Shown: positions 1 to 9,882, counted from the stretch's first letter. The stretch: DNA of 64,000 nt from Paraglaciecola sp. T6c (GCF_000014225.1 NC_008228.1:5084001-5148000); one strand, 5' to 3'. Made by a program: numbers and translations. Notes: a model not told the origin generated them from the letters alone.

Positions 1-42
1 CGGTTAAATGAGTTGTTTGCATAGCTTATAGCTTATCAGTGC

Positions 43-70
43 TTGCATTAAAAAACAGTTTCTATATAAC
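43..70 (+). promoter_or_regulatory. candidate sigma70 promoter of trxA
   Basis: A TTGCAT hexamer (43-48) and a TATAAC hexamer (65-70) are separated by 16 bases and lie about 55 bases before the trxA start. Both differ from consensus by one or two bases. This is pattern reading only; no transcription start can be proven. Confidence 0.45.
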
Positions 71-123
71 AATCACGATCACGCTGAATTATATCGGCGC
101 TAGAATTAATGACGGAGAAAAGA

Positions 124-450
124 ATGAGCGACAAAATTATCCAGTTATCGGACGATAGTTTCGAGGCAGATGTTATCAATGCTACTGGTCCTGTACTAGT
201 TGACTTCTGGGCGGAATGGTGCGGTCCGTGTAAGATGATTGCGCCAATTTTGCATGAAATTGCTGACGAATTCGACGGCAAGTTAACAGTTGGCAAGCTG
301 AATGTCGATGAAAATAACGAAACACCACCTAAGTATGGTATCCGTGGCATCCCTACTTTGCTTTTATTTAAAGGCGGAAATGTAGCTGCAACTAAAGTCG
401 GCGCACTATCTAAAAGCCAATTAGAAGAGTTTTTGAACGAAAACATCTAA
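124..450 (+). CDS. trxA: thioredoxin 1
   Basis: Cytoplasmic thiol-disulfide reductant of about 108 residues, the usual length for E. coli TrxA. The active site WCGPC lies at residues 32-36 and the cis-proline of GIPT at residue 77. An upstream in-frame ATG exists at 109, but the start at 124 is preceded by GGAGA at a suitable distance and gives the normal family N-terminus MSDKII. In enterobacteria trxA is also followed by rho, as here. A strong intrinsic terminator follows directly, so trxA is probably its own transcription unit and rho is expressed separately. Confidence 0.97.
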   Translation: MSDKIIQLSDDSFEADVINATGPVLVDFWAEWCGPCKMIAPILHEIADEFDGKLTVGKLNVDENNETPPKYGIRGIPTLLLFKGGNVAATKVGALSKSQLEEFLNENI

Positions 451-467
451 TTAAGTGCTGAAAAATT

Positions 468-492
468 AAGCCCGACCAAATCGGGCTTTTTT
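468..492 (+). terminator. intrinsic terminator after trxA
   Basis: An eight-base stem AAGCCCGA / TCGGGCTT with a five-base loop runs into six T residues, 17 bases after the trxA stop codon. Confidence 0.88.
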
Positions 493-717
493 ATTTCTTG
501 TATACTCTTTGTGCAAAGCTTTGTTCAATGTAATACCTTTTAAACCACTATTTTCACTAGACGTACCGTGATTTTGGTGCTAACTTTTCATTGTTCACAC
601 CTGAACAGACCTGTACTTTCGCACCAATCAGAGATTTTTATAAGTAAATACCTTTGAACCATTCAATCAATTTTTGCTGATATGGCAAAACTTTCAAGCA
701 TGAAAAGACCCACCAAT
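493..717 (+). promoter_or_regulatory. rho leader region
   Basis: About 225 bases without a gene lie between the trxA terminator and the rho start. A possible promoter is TTGTGC (509-514) with TAATAC (531-536), spacing 16. The transcribed part is rich in A, T and C and poor in G, the composition expected of Rho-loading (rut) RNA. In E. coli rho is autogenously attenuated in a leader of similar length. Autoregulation here is inferred, not shown. Confidence 0.35.
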
Positions 718-1983
718 ATGAACCTAACGGAACTCAAGAACAAACCCATCAGTGAGCTGGTTGGACTGGCCGAAAAAATGGGCCTAGAAAACATGGCTCG
801 CGCTCGTAAGCAAGACATTATATTTTCAATTTTGAAAACCCACGCCAAAAGTGGTGAAGATATTTTCGGCGACGGCGTCCTAGAAATACTTCAAGACGGC
901 TTTGGTTTCTTGCGTTCTAACGACGCATCATACTTGGCGGGACCAGATGATATCTACGTATCACCTAGTCAGATACGTCGCTTTAACTTGCGCACCGGCG
1001 ATACCATTTCAGGTAAAATTCGCCCCCCCAAAGACAGCGAGCGATACTTTGCCCTGTTGAAGATCAGCGAAGTTAACTTTGACCGCCCTGAAAACGCCCG
1101 TAACAAAATCTTATTCGAAAACTTAACGCCACTGCATGCCAATGAGCGTTTAGTCATGGAGCGAGGCAACGGCAGTACCGAAGATATTACTGCTCGCGTA
1201 CTTGATTTAGCCTCTCCAATCGGCCGTGGTCAACGTGGTCTTATCGTTGCACCGCCTAAAGCCGGTAAAACGCTTTTACTACAGAACATCGCCCAATCAA
1301 TTGCAGCAAATCATCCAGAATGTTTGCTCATGGTATTGTTGATTGATGAGCGCCCAGAAGAAGTGACTGAGATGCAACGCCTTGTACAAGGTGAAGTGGT
1401 TGCTTCTACCTTTGATGAGCCTGCGAGTCGTCACGTACAAGTGGCTGAAATGGTAATTGAAAAAGCCAAACGTCTAGTCGAACACAAGAAAGATGTGGTT
1501 ATCTTACTTGATTCAATCACACGTTTAGCCCGAGCGTACAACACCGTAATCCCATCATCCGGTAAAGTACTTACTGGTGGTGTTGATGCTAACGCATTAC
1601 ACAAGCCTAAGCGTTTCTTTGGTGCTGCGCGTAACATCGAAGAAGGCGGCAGCTTAACCATTATTGCTACTGCGCTTATCGATACTGGCTCTAAAATGGA
1701 TGAAGTTATCTACGAAGAGTTTAAAGGTACGGGTAACATGGAATTACACCTGAACCGCAAAATTGCGGAAAAGCGTGTTTTCCCAGCGATTGACTACAAT
1801 CGCTCTGGTACTCGCCGCGAAGAATTACTGACCACCCCAGACGAATTACAAAAGATGTGGATCTTACGTAAAATCGTGCATGAAATGTCAGAAATTGACG
1901 CAATTGAATTTTTAATTGGTAAGTTGTCTATGACCAAAACCAATAATGAATTCTTCACTGCGATGCGCAAGCAAAAAAGCTAG
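718..1983 (+). CDS. rho: transcription termination factor Rho
   Basis: Hexameric RNA-dependent ATPase that ends transcription. The 421-residue product matches E. coli Rho (419) closely along its length. It has an N-terminal helix domain starting MNLTELKN, an RNA-binding cold-shock fold ([16 protein letters not shown], about residues 50-65), Walker A (PPKAGKT, about 178-184), Walker B region ([10 protein letters not shown]) and the R-loop SGTRREELL. An in-frame ATG twelve codons upstream (682) would add residues that Rho proteins lack. Neither start has a strong ribosome-binding site, so 718 is chosen from family alignment. Expression may be autoregulated through the long leader. Confidence 0.97.
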   Translation: MNLTELKNKPISELVGLAEKMGLENMARARKQDIIFSILKTHAKSGEDIFGDGVLEILQDGFGFLRSNDASYLAGPDDIYVSPSQIRRFNLRTGDTISGKIRPPKDSERYFALLKISEVNFDRPENARNKILFENLTPLHANERLVMERGNGSTEDITARVLDLASPIGRGQRGLIVAPPKAGKTLLLQNIAQSIAANHPECLLMVLLIDERPEEVTEMQRLVQGEVVASTFDEPASRHVQVAEMVIEKAKRLVEHKKDVVILLDSITRLARAYNTVIPSSGKVLTGGVDANALHKPKRFFGAARNIEEGGSLTIIATALIDTGSKMDEVIYEEFKGTGNMELHLNRKIAEKRVFPAIDYNRSGTRREELLTTPDELQKMWILRKIVHEMSEIDAIEFLIGKLSMTKTNNEFFTAMRKQKS

Positions 1984-2006
1984 CATCACAGCATAATACG
2001 TTTTTT

Positions 2007-2046
2007 AAAATCCGCTGCAGGTTCGCCCGCAGCGGATTTTTGTTTT
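2007..2046 (+). terminator. intrinsic terminator after rho
   Basis: A twelve-base perfect stem AAAATCCGCTGC / GCAGCGGATTTT (2007-2018 with 2029-2040) with a ten-base loop is followed by TGTTTTT. It lies 23 bases after the rho stop. The A-rich 5' arm could also let it work on the opposite strand. Confidence 0.85.
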
Positions 2047-2258
2047 TACGGTGCTTTATCTTCTGAAAAAAGTAAAAACCGATAAAAAGACACAGAAAGT
2101 TGCTCAATTAACGTTCAAGCGGGACTCGTTGTTTGAATTGAGCTACAATCCGTTTCCGAAATTTACTGGTCAGCAATATCTTGTCTATCAGCATGAGATT
2201 TCATCTGCTTGTTCAAGTCCGCTGCACCAAATAAAACCGAAATATAGTGGGAGTGAAA

Positions 2259-2750
2259 ATGCCTCAAGTTGCGATTGTTATGGGTTCAAAGTCTGATTGG
2301 CCCACCATGGCCCAAGCGGCAAAAATGTTAGATGCCTTAGGCGTAAGTTATCACGCCCAAGTGGTGTCGGCTCATCGCACCCCTGCCCTGTTAACAGAAT
2401 TTTCAGAAACGGCAGCCGACAAAGGTTACCAAGTGATTATTGGTGGCGCTGGCGGCGCTGCGCACTTACCTGGCATGATAGCCGCGCATACTCACCTGCC
2501 GGTATTTGGTGTGCCCGTGCGTTCAAGCCAGCTAAGTGGAGTAGATTCTTTGTACTCAATTGTACAAATGCCCAAAGGCGTTGCTGTAGGTACCTTAGCT
2601 ATAGGTGAAGCTGGCGCAGCTAACGCCGGCTTACTTGCCGCGCAAGTTGTTGCTTTGCATGATGAAACCGTACGCGATGCGATTATTCAATTCAGACAAA
2701 AACAAACGGCTGACGTATTAGCCCAACCCGCACTGGAACTACCTGAATGA
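2259..2750 (+). CDS. purE: N5-carboxyaminoimidazole ribonucleotide mutase
   Basis: Converts N5-CAIR to CAIR in de novo purine synthesis (class I PurE). The 163-residue protein shows the phosphate-binding GSKSDW (residues 9-14), the catalytic SAHRTP (37-42), and the glycine-rich [13 protein letters not shown]. The ATG at 2259 has GGAG six bases upstream and is preferred over the in-frame GTG at 2247. The stop overlaps the purK start by four bases (ATGA), indicating translational coupling. I see no clear PurR operator in front of it. Confidence 0.96.
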   Translation: MPQVAIVMGSKSDWPTMAQAAKMLDALGVSYHAQVVSAHRTPALLTEFSETAADKGYQVIIGGAGGAAHLPGMIAAHTHLPVFGVPVRSSQLSGVDSLYSIVQMPKGVAVGTLAIGEAGAANAGLLAAQVVALHDETVRDAIIQFRQKQTADVLAQPALELPE

Positions 2751-3889
2751 ACGTGCTGATTTTAGGCTCCGGCCAACTCGCCAGAATGATGGCGCTAACA
2801 GGTGTGCCCCTAGGAATTGAAGTACGAGCGGTAGATGTAAGCAACCATAAAGTGGTTAACCCCATAGACAAAAAGGTGATGGATATTCACCTTGAAACGG
2901 CTATTGAGGCCGCCGACGCGATTTCTGTTGAGTTCGAGCACATTCCAGAGCCTTTACTTGAACAAGTCAATCGTAGTGGTAAGCTGATGCCAAGTGTTGA
3001 AGCCATCGCAGCCGGAGCTGACAGAGTTAAAGAAAAAGCGTTACTCGACAAGCTCAATATCGCCAATTGCCCTTACATGATTGTGGATGACGCGGCTAAG
3101 CTCGAACAAGCCGTTGCACAACTAGGCGAAAAGCTGATCATTAAAGCCAGCCGCGACGGCTACGACGGTTACGGTCAATGGCGCTTATCTAGCAAAGAGC
3201 AACTGCCTGATATCAAGCAAGCACTGGCCGAGCTTGATTTAAAGAAAGTGCCTTTAGTGGTTGAAAAAATGCTCAGCTTTGAGCGTGAAGTGTCATTAGT
3301 TGGCGCACGCGGTAAGAACGGACAGATCGCTCTTTATCCTTTGGTTGAAAACCTACATCATCAAGGCCAGTTGCATACCTGTGTTGCACCTGCACCGGCC
3401 ATCACCCCTGAATTAGTCACTCAAGCCGAGCAGATTTTTACCGCCCTCGCTAGCGAGCTAAATTACGTTGGCGTACTGGCAGTGGAATTCTTCCAGATGG
3501 GTGACACGCTGCTAGTCAATGAAATCGCCCCACGCGTGCATAACTCAGGGCATTGGAGCATGCAAGGTGCCGATACCTGTCAGTTCGAAAATCACCTGCG
3601 CGCTATCTGTGAATTACCACTAGGTTCAACCCAAGTGTTGGCACCAAGCGTAATGCTTAACGTAATTGGTTGTGATTTACCGCCAAAAGACATGCTCAGT
3701 GTACCTAGAACCCATTTACACGGCTATATGAAAACCCCACGCGCCAAGCGCAAGATGGGCCACATCAATATCACTGGCAATGATTACGCTGAACTGGGCG
3801 AAGCGATGCAGAAACTGCAAAAGTGGTTACCGAAAAGCTATTTCCCGACACTGAACAGTGAAGCAGAGCGCCTTTTACAGATAAAATAA
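2747..3889 (+). CDS. purK: N5-carboxyaminoimidazole ribonucleotide synthase
   Basis: ATP-grasp enzyme that makes N5-CAIR from AIR, bicarbonate and ATP, the substrate of PurE. The 380-residue product has an N-terminal Rossmann-like nucleotide fold ([10 protein letters not shown]), a central ATP-grasp domain ([33 protein letters not shown]) and the metal-binding [14 protein letters not shown]. It is somewhat longer than E. coli PurK (355). It is translationally coupled to purE by a four-base overlap. The tRNA promoter begins ten bases after its stop. Confidence 0.95.
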   Translation: MNVLILGSGQLARMMALTGVPLGIEVRAVDVSNHKVVNPIDKKVMDIHLETAIEAADAISVEFEHIPEPLLEQVNRSGKLMPSVEAIAAGADRVKEKALLDKLNIANCPYMIVDDAAKLEQAVAQLGEKLIIKASRDGYDGYGQWRLSSKEQLPDIKQALAELDLKKVPLVVEKMLSFEREVSLVGARGKNGQIALYPLVENLHHQGQLHTCVAPAPAITPELVTQAEQIFTALASELNYVGVLAVEFFQMGDTLLVNEIAPRVHNSGHWSMQGADTCQFENHLRAICELPLGSTQVLAPSVMLNVIGCDLPPKDMLSVPRTHLHGYMKTPRAKRKMGHINITGNDYAELGEAMQKLQKWLPKSYFPTLNSEAERLLQIK

Positions 3890-3899
3890 TAACTTTTGG

Positions 3900-3927
3900 T
3901 TGACAACAAAAGTGGAATCAATAGAAT
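3900..3927 (+). promoter_or_regulatory. strong sigma70 promoter of tRNA-Thr
   Basis: A perfect TTGACA (3900-3905) and TAGAAT (3922-3927) with a 16-base spacer. The -10 box is followed by the GC-rich stretch GTCGCCTCGC, the kind of discriminator found at stringently controlled stable-RNA promoters. It can only serve the tRNA gene just downstream. Confidence 0.82.
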
Positions 3928-3934
3928 GTCGCCT

Positions 3935-3961
3935 CGCTCTAGCACATAGCTGCCTAGAGCG
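3935..3961 (+). other. inverted repeat in the tRNA 5' leader
   Basis: CGCTCTAG (3935-3942) and CTAGAGCG (3954-3961) form a perfect eight-base stem with an eleven-base loop, twelve bases before the mature tRNA 5' end. It would be in the precursor transcript removed by RNase P. A role in processing is a guess. Confidence 0.5.
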
Positions 3962-3973
3962 GGAATCTAGTGT

Positions 3974-4049
<76 letters not shown>

Positions 4050-4631
4050 TTTCCCTTCTTTGTACTAAAGTCCCTGTTTGTTTATGCCCTTCGGGCACTA
4101 AAATTTTATATTCTATTCGCTACGTTCATTTATGACTTTCAGCCACTAGCACATGCACTCCTTACACTTGAAGGACAGACATAGTGTAAAGAATCCGAAG
4201 CTAATCGTTCACCTATCAAAAACTGCGCCCCTAAAATCCACTGGCTCATCCCGGTTTGATCATCTGGCAAGTCCATGGAAAATTGGAGTCAATAGAAAAG
4301 ATAAAAGCAGCGTCAGCACCTTTAGTACGAAGGCTTCAGTCACGAGAAACAAAAATACACTTATATGTTACTCCATTTCCTTTGAGCCCGCGTATCTGCA
4401 ATAGGAACGTCAGTCATCACCACTGTCGCTAGTCATATATTTAATACCGTGGAGCCGCCTAAACCCCAACCATTTTTTCGCAACTCGACAACCAAGCTCT
4501 GCAATTTCAAAAATAATCAGTAATAATGTGTCGCTACTCTGGTATTTTACCGTCGAGGCCATATATCGCCTTGTTAAGCCATTTGTTAAATACAGTAAAT
4601 CTGCATAACTTCGCCAAAATAGGGCCGTTAC
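4050..4631. other. gene-free stretch between tRNA-Thr and tex
   Basis: About 580 bases with no convincing gene. Open frames at 4153-4404 (+) and 4410-4685 (-) have no ribosome-binding site, no family resemblance and odd composition. A small hairpin TGCCC-TTC-GGGCA (4085-4097) followed by CTAAAATTTT may end the tRNA transcript. I recognise no repeat or operator in the rest. Confidence 0.5.
4085..4107 (+). terminator. weak terminator-like hairpin after tRNA-Thr
   Basis: A five-base stem TGCCC / GGGCA with a three-base loop is followed by ACTAAAATTTT. The T-tract is broken and distant, so the call is weak. Position 35 bases after the tRNA makes it the best available terminator. Confidence 0.35.
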
Positions 4632-6959
4632 ATGATCATTGAAAAAATCGCGAGTGAACTTCAGGTAAAACCCACTCAAGTACAAGCTGCCGTCACCTTG
4701 TTAGATGAAGGCTCGAGTGTCCCTTTTATTGCTCGCTATCGTAAAGAGGCCACAAATGGCTTAGATGACATTCAACTCCGTCAGCTTGAGCAGCGTTTGA
4801 TTTACCTGCGCGATATTAATGACAGACGTAACGTGATCCTCAAAACGATTGATGAGCAAGGCAAGCTTACAGACCAACTTAAGCGCAGTATTTTAAGCTG
4901 CGACAACAAGACCGAATTAGAAGATTTATACCTGCCTTACAAACCTAAGCGTCGCACTAAGGGGCAAATAGCCATCGAAGCAGGCTTACAGCCTCTTGCA
5001 GACACTTTATTTGCCGACCCGACCTTATCGCCTGAGTCTGAAGCCGCAAAGTTCATTGCTGCAGATAAGGGCGTAGCTGACGAAAAGGCAGCGTTAGAGG
5101 GGGCAAAATTCATCTTGATGGAGAAATTTGCTGAAGATGCAGCATTGCTACAAAAAGTGCGCCAGTACTTAATGGAAAACGCTCATATCAAAAGCAGTGT
5201 GGTTAAAGGTAAAGAAAAAGAAGCGGCTAAATATTCAGATTACTTTGCGCACAGTGAACGCCTCAGTAAAATACCATCGCACCGCTGCCTAGCCTTGTTT
5301 CGCGGCCGAAATGAGAACTTTCTGCAAGTATCAATGGATGCTGATCCGCAAAAAGAAGAATCAGACAAAAGCTCATTCGGTGAACACATCATTGCCCAGC
5401 ATCTGGGTTTGAATTTTAGTAACCGTGCGGCGGATGCGTGGTTAGCGAGTGTCGTTCAGTGGACATGGAAAGTAAAAATTGCTCTTCACATGGAAACAGA
5501 ATTGTTTGGTGTGATAAAAGAAAAAGCCGAACAAGAAGCAATTCAGGTGTTTGCTAAAAATTTAAATGACTTGTTGATGGCGGCGCCTGCTGGGGCGAAA
5601 ACCACCATGGGTCTTGATCCCGGTTTACGTACCGGCGTAAAAGTGGCAATCGTTGATGCCACAGGTAAAGTGCTAGCCACCAGCACCATATTCCCCCATG
5701 TGCCGCAAAATTTGTGGGACAAAAGCCTGCGAACGCTAGGTATGCTGTGTAAGCAACACAAGGTGAAGTTAATCAGCATTGGTAACGGCACAGGTTCACG
5801 TGAAACAGACAAGCTCGCCGCAGAGGTTATTAAAGCTAACCCCGAACTGGGTTTGAGCAAAATTATGGTCAGTGAAGCAGGCGCATCGGTTTATTCGGCC
5901 TCTGAGCTGGCATCAAATGAACTACCCGATATGGATGTGTCGCTTCGCGGCGCTGTATCCATCGCTAGGCGCTTACAAGATCCACTCGCAGAGCTGGTTA
6001 AAATTGAACCCAAAGCTATCGGTGTTGGTCAGTACCAACATGACGTAAGCCAAAGTAACTTGGGGCGCTCACTTGACCGTGTTATTGAAGATTGTGTAAA
6101 CGCCGTTGGCGTGGATTTAAACATGGCTTCGGCCGCGCTATTAAGTCATGTATCAGGCTTAAACCGCACACTTGCCACCAACATCGTAAATTTCAGAGAT
6201 ACCAATGGCGCGTTTAGCAGTCGCAAAGACTTGTTAAAAGTAGAACGCTTAGGGCCAAAAGCCTACGAGCAAGCCGCTGGCTTTTTACGCATAGTAAATG
6301 GCACTAACCCGCTTGATGCCTCGGCAGTTCACCCTGAAGCTTACCCTGTGGTCCAAGCCATAGTGAGTAACTCAGGCAGTGCTGTTAATGATTTAATTGG
6401 TAACACTGAGCTATTGAAAAAGCTTGAGCCGCAGCAATTTGTGGATGATTCATTCGGGTTGCCCACAGTGACTGATATCATCAGTGAGCTACTTAAGCCA
6501 GGCCGAGACCCTCGTCCTGAATTCAAAACCGCCACCTTTAAAGAGGGCGTGTCGTCGCTTAACGATTTAAAAGAAGGCATGATTTTAGAGGGCGTAGTGA
6601 GCAACGTCGCTAATTTTGGCGCGTTCGTTGATGTAGGTGTCCACCAAGACGGTTTAGTGCATATCTCGGCTATGACTGACAAATACATTTCTGACCCACG
6701 GGAAATCGTCAAAACCGGTGACATTGTTAAGGTCAAGGTAATGGAAGTAGATGTGGCGCGTAAGCGTGTGTCATTCACCATGCGCTTGAATGACGATATC
6801 AGCGCCAAGCCGAATCAAAGCCGCGGCAACAGTGACAATAAACCTCGTCAAGGCAACAGGCCAAGTGGTAAGACTCAAAATAAGAAACCCGCACCTGCTT
6901 CTGCTAATCAAGCGATGGGCAATGCCTTTGCCGATGCCTTTGCCAAAGCGAAAAAATAG
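4632..6959 (+). CDS. tex: Tex family RNA-binding transcription accessory protein
   Basis: Tex is a nucleic-acid-binding protein related to eukaryotic Spt6, implicated in transcription and RNA metabolism. The 775-residue product has the usual order: N-terminal helical region ([17 protein letters not shown], about residues 30-46), a YqgF-like RNase H fold ([19 protein letters not shown], about 320-340), helix-hairpin-helix segments around 480-560, and a C-terminal S1 domain ([21 protein letters not shown], about 650-670). The final 50 residues are a basic, Asn/Gln/Pro-rich tail. No clear ribosome-binding site precedes the ATG, but it matches the family N-terminus. Confidence 0.95.
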   Translation: MIIEKIASELQVKPTQVQAAVTLLDEGSSVPFIARYRKEATNGLDDIQLRQLEQRLIYLRDINDRRNVILKTIDEQGKLTDQLKRSILSCDNKTELEDLYLPYKPKRRTKGQIAIEAGLQPLADTLFADPTLSPESEAAKFIAADKGVADEKAALEGAKFILMEKFAEDAALLQKVRQYLMENAHIKSSVVKGKEKEAAKYSDYFAHSERLSKIPSHRCLALFRGRNENFLQVSMDADPQKEESDKSSFGEHIIAQHLGLNFSNRAADAWLASVVQWTWKVKIALHMETELFGVIKEKAEQEAIQVFAKNLNDLLMAAPAGAKTTMGLDPGLRTGVKVAIVDATGKVLATSTIFPHVPQNLWDKSLRTLGMLCKQHKVKLISIGNGTGSRETDKLAAEVIKANPELGLSKIMVSEAGASVYSASELASNELPDMDVSLRGAVSIARRLQDPLAELVKIEPKAIGVGQYQHDVSQSNLGRSLDRVIEDCVNAVGVDLNMASAALLSHVSGLNRTLATNIVNFRDTNGAFSSRKDLLKVERLGPKAYEQAAGFLRIVNGTNPLDASAVHPEAYPVVQAIVSNSGSAVNDLIGNTELLKKLEPQQFVDDSFGLPTVTDIISELLKPGRDPRPEFKTATFKEGVSSLNDLKEGMILEGVVSNVANFGAFVDVGVHQDGLVHISAMTDKYISDPREIVKTGDIVKVKVMEVDVARKRVSFTMRLNDDISAKPNQSRGNSDNKPRQGNRPSGKTQNKKPAPASANQAMGNAFADAFAKAKK

Positions 6960-6982
6960 AAAAGGTTAAAAGCGAATACGAT

Positions 6983-7011
6983 AACCGGTGACACCGTTCA
7001 CCGGTTTTTTT
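6983..7011 (+). terminator. intrinsic terminator after tex
   Basis: An eight-base stem AACCGGTG / CACCGGTT with an eight-base loop is followed directly by T residues and lies 23 bases past the tex stop codon. Confidence 0.85.
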
Positions 7012-7165
7012 ATGTCTATAATAAATACATCCTATTTGCTCGTTAGTCGCCACTTGACTGGGGTAACCTTTACACAGCTTTTACATACCCGACAGAAACT
7101 ATCAATCCTTCTTTAACGTCATACACACAGAAACGCTTCCCAATAATTGATAACGTGAGTCCACT

Positions 7166-7606
7166 ATGACGATGAAAAAACTACTTCCTTTAACGCTTGT
7201 GGTACCTATTGTATTAAGTGCCTGCGCAGGCAAGCCTAAACCGCAACCTAAAGAGCCCGATATGTTCGCTACAAACATCAAAAATACTAACGAGAAAGTG
7301 TTTAATTTCAGTATTAGCGCGAACCAAAACTCGGTTAGAAGTAAACCAGAGCGTGGCGGTGCTGGCGGCCCGCCACAGAAGAGAGGTAACAAGAACAAAG
7401 CCAAAAGTGACGATCCGAAAGAAAGACGACTCGATGAACTATTTGCCCACCTTGAAACGAAGCTCAGCGAGTCAGGTTATTGCCGTGAGGGCTACACCGA
7501 AATAGACACTTACGAATCAAGTAGTCGACTGCATATCCTCGGCATGTGTAACGAAACGGCCACCCCAGAGGATAAACGTAAATTCGCCAATAATTACGGT
7601 TATTAA
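7166..7606 (+). CDS. small lipoprotein of unknown function
   Basis: A 146-residue predicted lipoprotein. The N-terminus MTMKKLLPLTLVVPIVLSAC is a type II signal peptide with lipobox LSAC and lipidated Cys at about residue 20. The mature part starts with Pro/Lys-rich sequence, has a basic Gly/Pro linker at about residues 57-80 (SKPERGGAGGPPQKRG), then an acidic-basic region ending in a compact domain with two cysteines (GYCREGY and GMCNET). These could form a disulfide. The start could be the first ATG or the one two codons later. I do not recognise the family. Confidence 0.8.
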   Translation: MTMKKLLPLTLVVPIVLSACAGKPKPQPKEPDMFATNIKNTNEKVFNFSISANQNSVRSKPERGGAGGPPQKRGNKNKAKSDDPKERRLDELFAHLETKLSESGYCREGYTEIDTYESSSRLHILGMCNETATPEDKRKFANNYGY

Positions 7607-7654
7607 TATGAGCGGTGTTTGTGAATTTAATTTATAGGAAGTTTGGTCGATGGC

Positions 7655-7677
7655 GCTGGTGATAAATACCAGCTTTA
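7655..7677. terminator. possible bidirectional terminator
   Basis: A six-base stem GCTGGT / ACCAGC with a seven-base loop, followed by TTTATTA, lies between the convergent lipoprotein gene and the HEQAH protein gene. The T-tract is poor, so this is tentative. Confidence 0.4.
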
Positions 7678-8679
7678 TTAGGCTGAGAAATTCAAACCAT
7701 AGCTTTTGGGTTCGCTTACCCCTTGGTAATACCGTTGAACAACACGCTCCGCTACTAAGGTGTTGTCGTCTCTGCTAGCTTGAGTAGCAAATGCATTGCC
7801 TGTCTCACTAGCAAAAACGTCACCTCGTTGCTCACTTTTCAAGGTGGCTTTAGCGACTTCAGATGTATCTAGGTCTCGGATTGGCGTACCTTCATCAGTA
7901 CCGCGTACTATTTCATCTAACTCAGGGCCAAATTCTGATTTAACAGTCGATTTACCTGCCGCATTTACATTTTCACCTTGGGTATCACTCTGTGTATCAT
8001 TTTGAGCAACAACACCAACACCTTCACTTTTTTCTTCTGCTAGCTCTTTGCGTGCTTCAAACGTTTTTTGGCTGGCTTCAGCCGCTACCCTCAAGTCTTG
8101 CGCCGAGGGCTCAGCAGGAGCGAGAGCTGCAGATTTGACTTGCTGCATTTTGCGAATAGTGTCTTCAGGAGAATTCTCAACTGATACATCAATAGACACC
8201 TCTCCGCCTGTGGCATAACGCTTGCCGTCCGGTCCGGTTGTATACTCATACTTGGGTGCGCCAGCGTATTGGCCACCTGTGTTGGCATGAGCTTGCTCGT
8301 GAGTACGTACTTCAGTATCGCGTTTTTTCAACTCGTCTATTTGGGCTTTTTCTTGCTGCTCTTGCTGGGCTTGTTGTTCTTGTTCAGCGTCTTGTTTACC
8401 CGCACTTTCTTGCTGGGCGTTGTCCTGATCAGCATTTTTCTGAATATCCGATGCAGGATCGCCTTGGGATTGCACTTGAGGGCGCTCATATACAAGGGGT
8501 TGAGCGGGGCTTTTTACTTTGTCATGATCACTGGCTAATCCCGATTCTGCGGCTGAATTTTCAGACCCAGTCAACGCTGGTACTGTTTCGCGCAGGGTAT
8601 TATCTCTGCGAGCAGCTTCAGTGTTGATATTGGCGGTAGTAAAAACAACCGCCGTTGGGATAGGCGTTACAATGTTCAT
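7678..8679 (-). CDS. SprA-related putative metalloprotease (HEQAH protein)
   Basis: A 333-residue protein resembling the SprA-related / CJM1_0395 putative metalloprotease family. The core block, about residues 113-215, contains KKRDTEVRTHEQAHANTGGQY with HEQAH at 127-131, the family's HExxH-type zinc motif, followed by YEYTTGPDGKRYATGGEVSIDVS. The preceding 80-112 stretch is a Gln/Glu-rich low-complexity coil. No signal peptide is evident. It sits 34 bases downstream of a flagellar-rod-like gene on the same strand, so they are probably co-transcribed. Protease activity is predicted from the motif only. Confidence 0.8.
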   Translation of the reverse strand: MNIVTPIPTAVVFTTANINTEAARRDNTLRETVPALTGSENSAAESGLASDHDKVKSPAQPLVYERPQVQSQGDPASDIQKNADQDNAQQESAGKQDAEQEQQAQQEQQEKAQIDELKKRDTEVRTHEQAHANTGGQYAGAPKYEYTTGPDGKRYATGGEVSIDVSVENSPEDTIRKMQQVKSAALAPAEPSAQDLRVAAEASQKTFEARKELAEEKSEGVGVVAQNDTQSDTQGENVNAAGKSTVKSEFGPELDEIVRGTDEGTPIRDLDTSEVAKATLKSEQRGDVFASETGNAFATQASRDDNTLVAERVVQRYYQGVSEPKSYGLNFSA

Positions 8680-8713
8680 TTTATATCTTAATGATACCTA
8701 TTGGTTAGTGAAC

Positions 8714-8977
8714 CTATGCAAAGGTGTCTAGTAAAGTGCCTATGGTGTCATTAGCTACATCTACTACTTTAGCTGAGGCTTCAACTCCTATCGCACCTGT
8801 TTGAAGCTCTATCACGCTACTAGTCAGGTTAGCACTGGATAGGCTGCCCTGTTGTGCATCGCCATTTAAGCTGGCAATCTCTCTGGATGCCTGCGTAACT
8901 TGCTCTGTGCCGCGCTGCACGCCCTGTAAACCACTGGCAAAAGCGCCGCTGATGTTGCTGTTATTTGAAATGTCCAC
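8714..8977 (-). CDS. flagellar rod/hook-like small protein
   Basis: An 87-residue protein whose C-terminal half (SSANLTSSVIELQTGAIGVE, then ASAKVVDVANDTIGTLLDTF) reads like the C-terminal helix of flagellar rod and hook proteins (FlgB/C/E/F/G), where a similar helix packs into the axial structure. It lacks the body of those proteins. The start is GTG at 8977 with AGAGGT upstream. No flagellar genes lie nearby. Its neighbour downstream is the SprA-related HEQAH protein. Confidence 0.7.
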   Translation of the reverse strand: MDISNNSNISGAFASGLQGVQRGTEQVTQASREIASLNGDAQQGSLSSANLTSSVIELQTGAIGVEASAKVVDVANDTIGTLLDTFA

Positions 8978-9045
8978 ACTGAGTACCTCTACTAACCTCT
9001 CGTGGTTAATTATTAACCAAAAAATGTCATTTTAACAGCGACTTT

Positions 9046-9822
9046 TCACCTGAGGGTGTTTTCCATCAGATCAATCAGGAAATCCTCTGTGTGCGATATA
9101 AATGGCGCATGTGAAGCATGGGGGAAAATCGTAACACTGTGATTTTTAGCTAAGCTTCGCTGTACATATCCTTGAAGCTTTACAGGCACTAAGCTATCAA
9201 GGCGCCCCAACATCCAATGTATCGGCATTTTCAAAGCCGCTATTTGGTCTCTTAAATCAACATGCTCTAAAATATCTAACCCCGCTGTCAGTGCGGCAAT
9301 ATCCGCCTGGGGCGACGCTTCTATACTGTTTTTTATCTTTCTAATATCTGTTTTCGCTGAATCACTGCCCATGGCCTGTATTGCCAAAAAGCGCTCTATG
9401 GTTTTGCTCAGGTTTTTCACTAGTTGCTGCGAAAACGCTTGCAGAATATTCGGATCAATCCCCGCCCAATCATTACCTTTTTGGAATTTGGGTGATGTGG
9501 CTATTAGTATCAACTGTTTAACGTTCGTAGGCTCAAGTAATGCAACATGTTGAGCAACCAAGCCACCTAACGACCAGCCTGCAAGCACACTGTTCTCAGG
9601 GAGCACGTTCGCTACACACTCAGCCAGATTTTTTAAATCGTACGGCTTAGGCATTATTTGATTGTTCTCACCAAAGCCTGGCAAATCAACATAAGTAACG
9701 CTGAAATGTTGCTCGAGCTGCTTGGCTATTGGCTGCCAAACACCGCTATTCACTCCCCATCCATGAAGTAGAACGAAATTAGGACCACTGCCTACCGTAC
9801 GTGTTTTCAAAGTCGTGTGCAT
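9046..9822 (-). CDS. bioH: pimeloyl-[ACP] methyl ester carboxylesterase
   Basis: Alpha/beta hydrolase that frees pimeloyl-ACP from its methyl ester before biotin ring assembly. The 258-residue protein has the oxyanion-hole HGWG (20-23), nucleophile elbow GWSLGG with Ser84, Asp209 in GRLDSLVP and His238 in HASHAP, a complete catalytic triad. It is divergent from comF, the same neighbourhood as bioH-gntX in E. coli. No other bio gene is in the window, which is normal since bioH is usually unlinked. Confidence 0.92.
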   Translation of the reverse strand: MHTTLKTRTVGSGPNFVLLHGWGVNSGVWQPIAKQLEQHFSVTYVDLPGFGENNQIMPKPYDLKNLAECVANVLPENSVLAGWSLGGLVAQHVALLEPTNVKQLILIATSPKFQKGNDWAGIDPNILQAFSQQLVKNLSKTIERFLAIQAMGSDSAKTDIRKIKNSIEASPQADIAALTAGLDILEHVDLRDQIAALKMPIHWMLGRLDSLVPVKLQGYVQRSLAKNHSVTIFPHASHAPFISHTEDFLIDLMENTLR

Positions 9823-9882
9823 ATAAATCTACTACCCTTAAGAACTGGTGTGTCAGTGTAGAGATGAAAAAAGTGAAATCAA

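Noticed and set aside
2051..2296. 81-codon frame between rho and purE
   Set aside because: Overlaps the purE start, no ribosome-binding site, no family resemblance.
4153..4404. 83-codon open frame after the tRNA gene
   Set aside because: No ribosome-binding site, no recognisable family, Ser/Lys/Thr-heavy composition unlike its neighbours; treated as chance.
4410..4685. 91-codon minus-strand frame overlapping the tex start
   Set aside because: Overlaps a well-supported gene on the other strand and has no family or ribosome-binding site.
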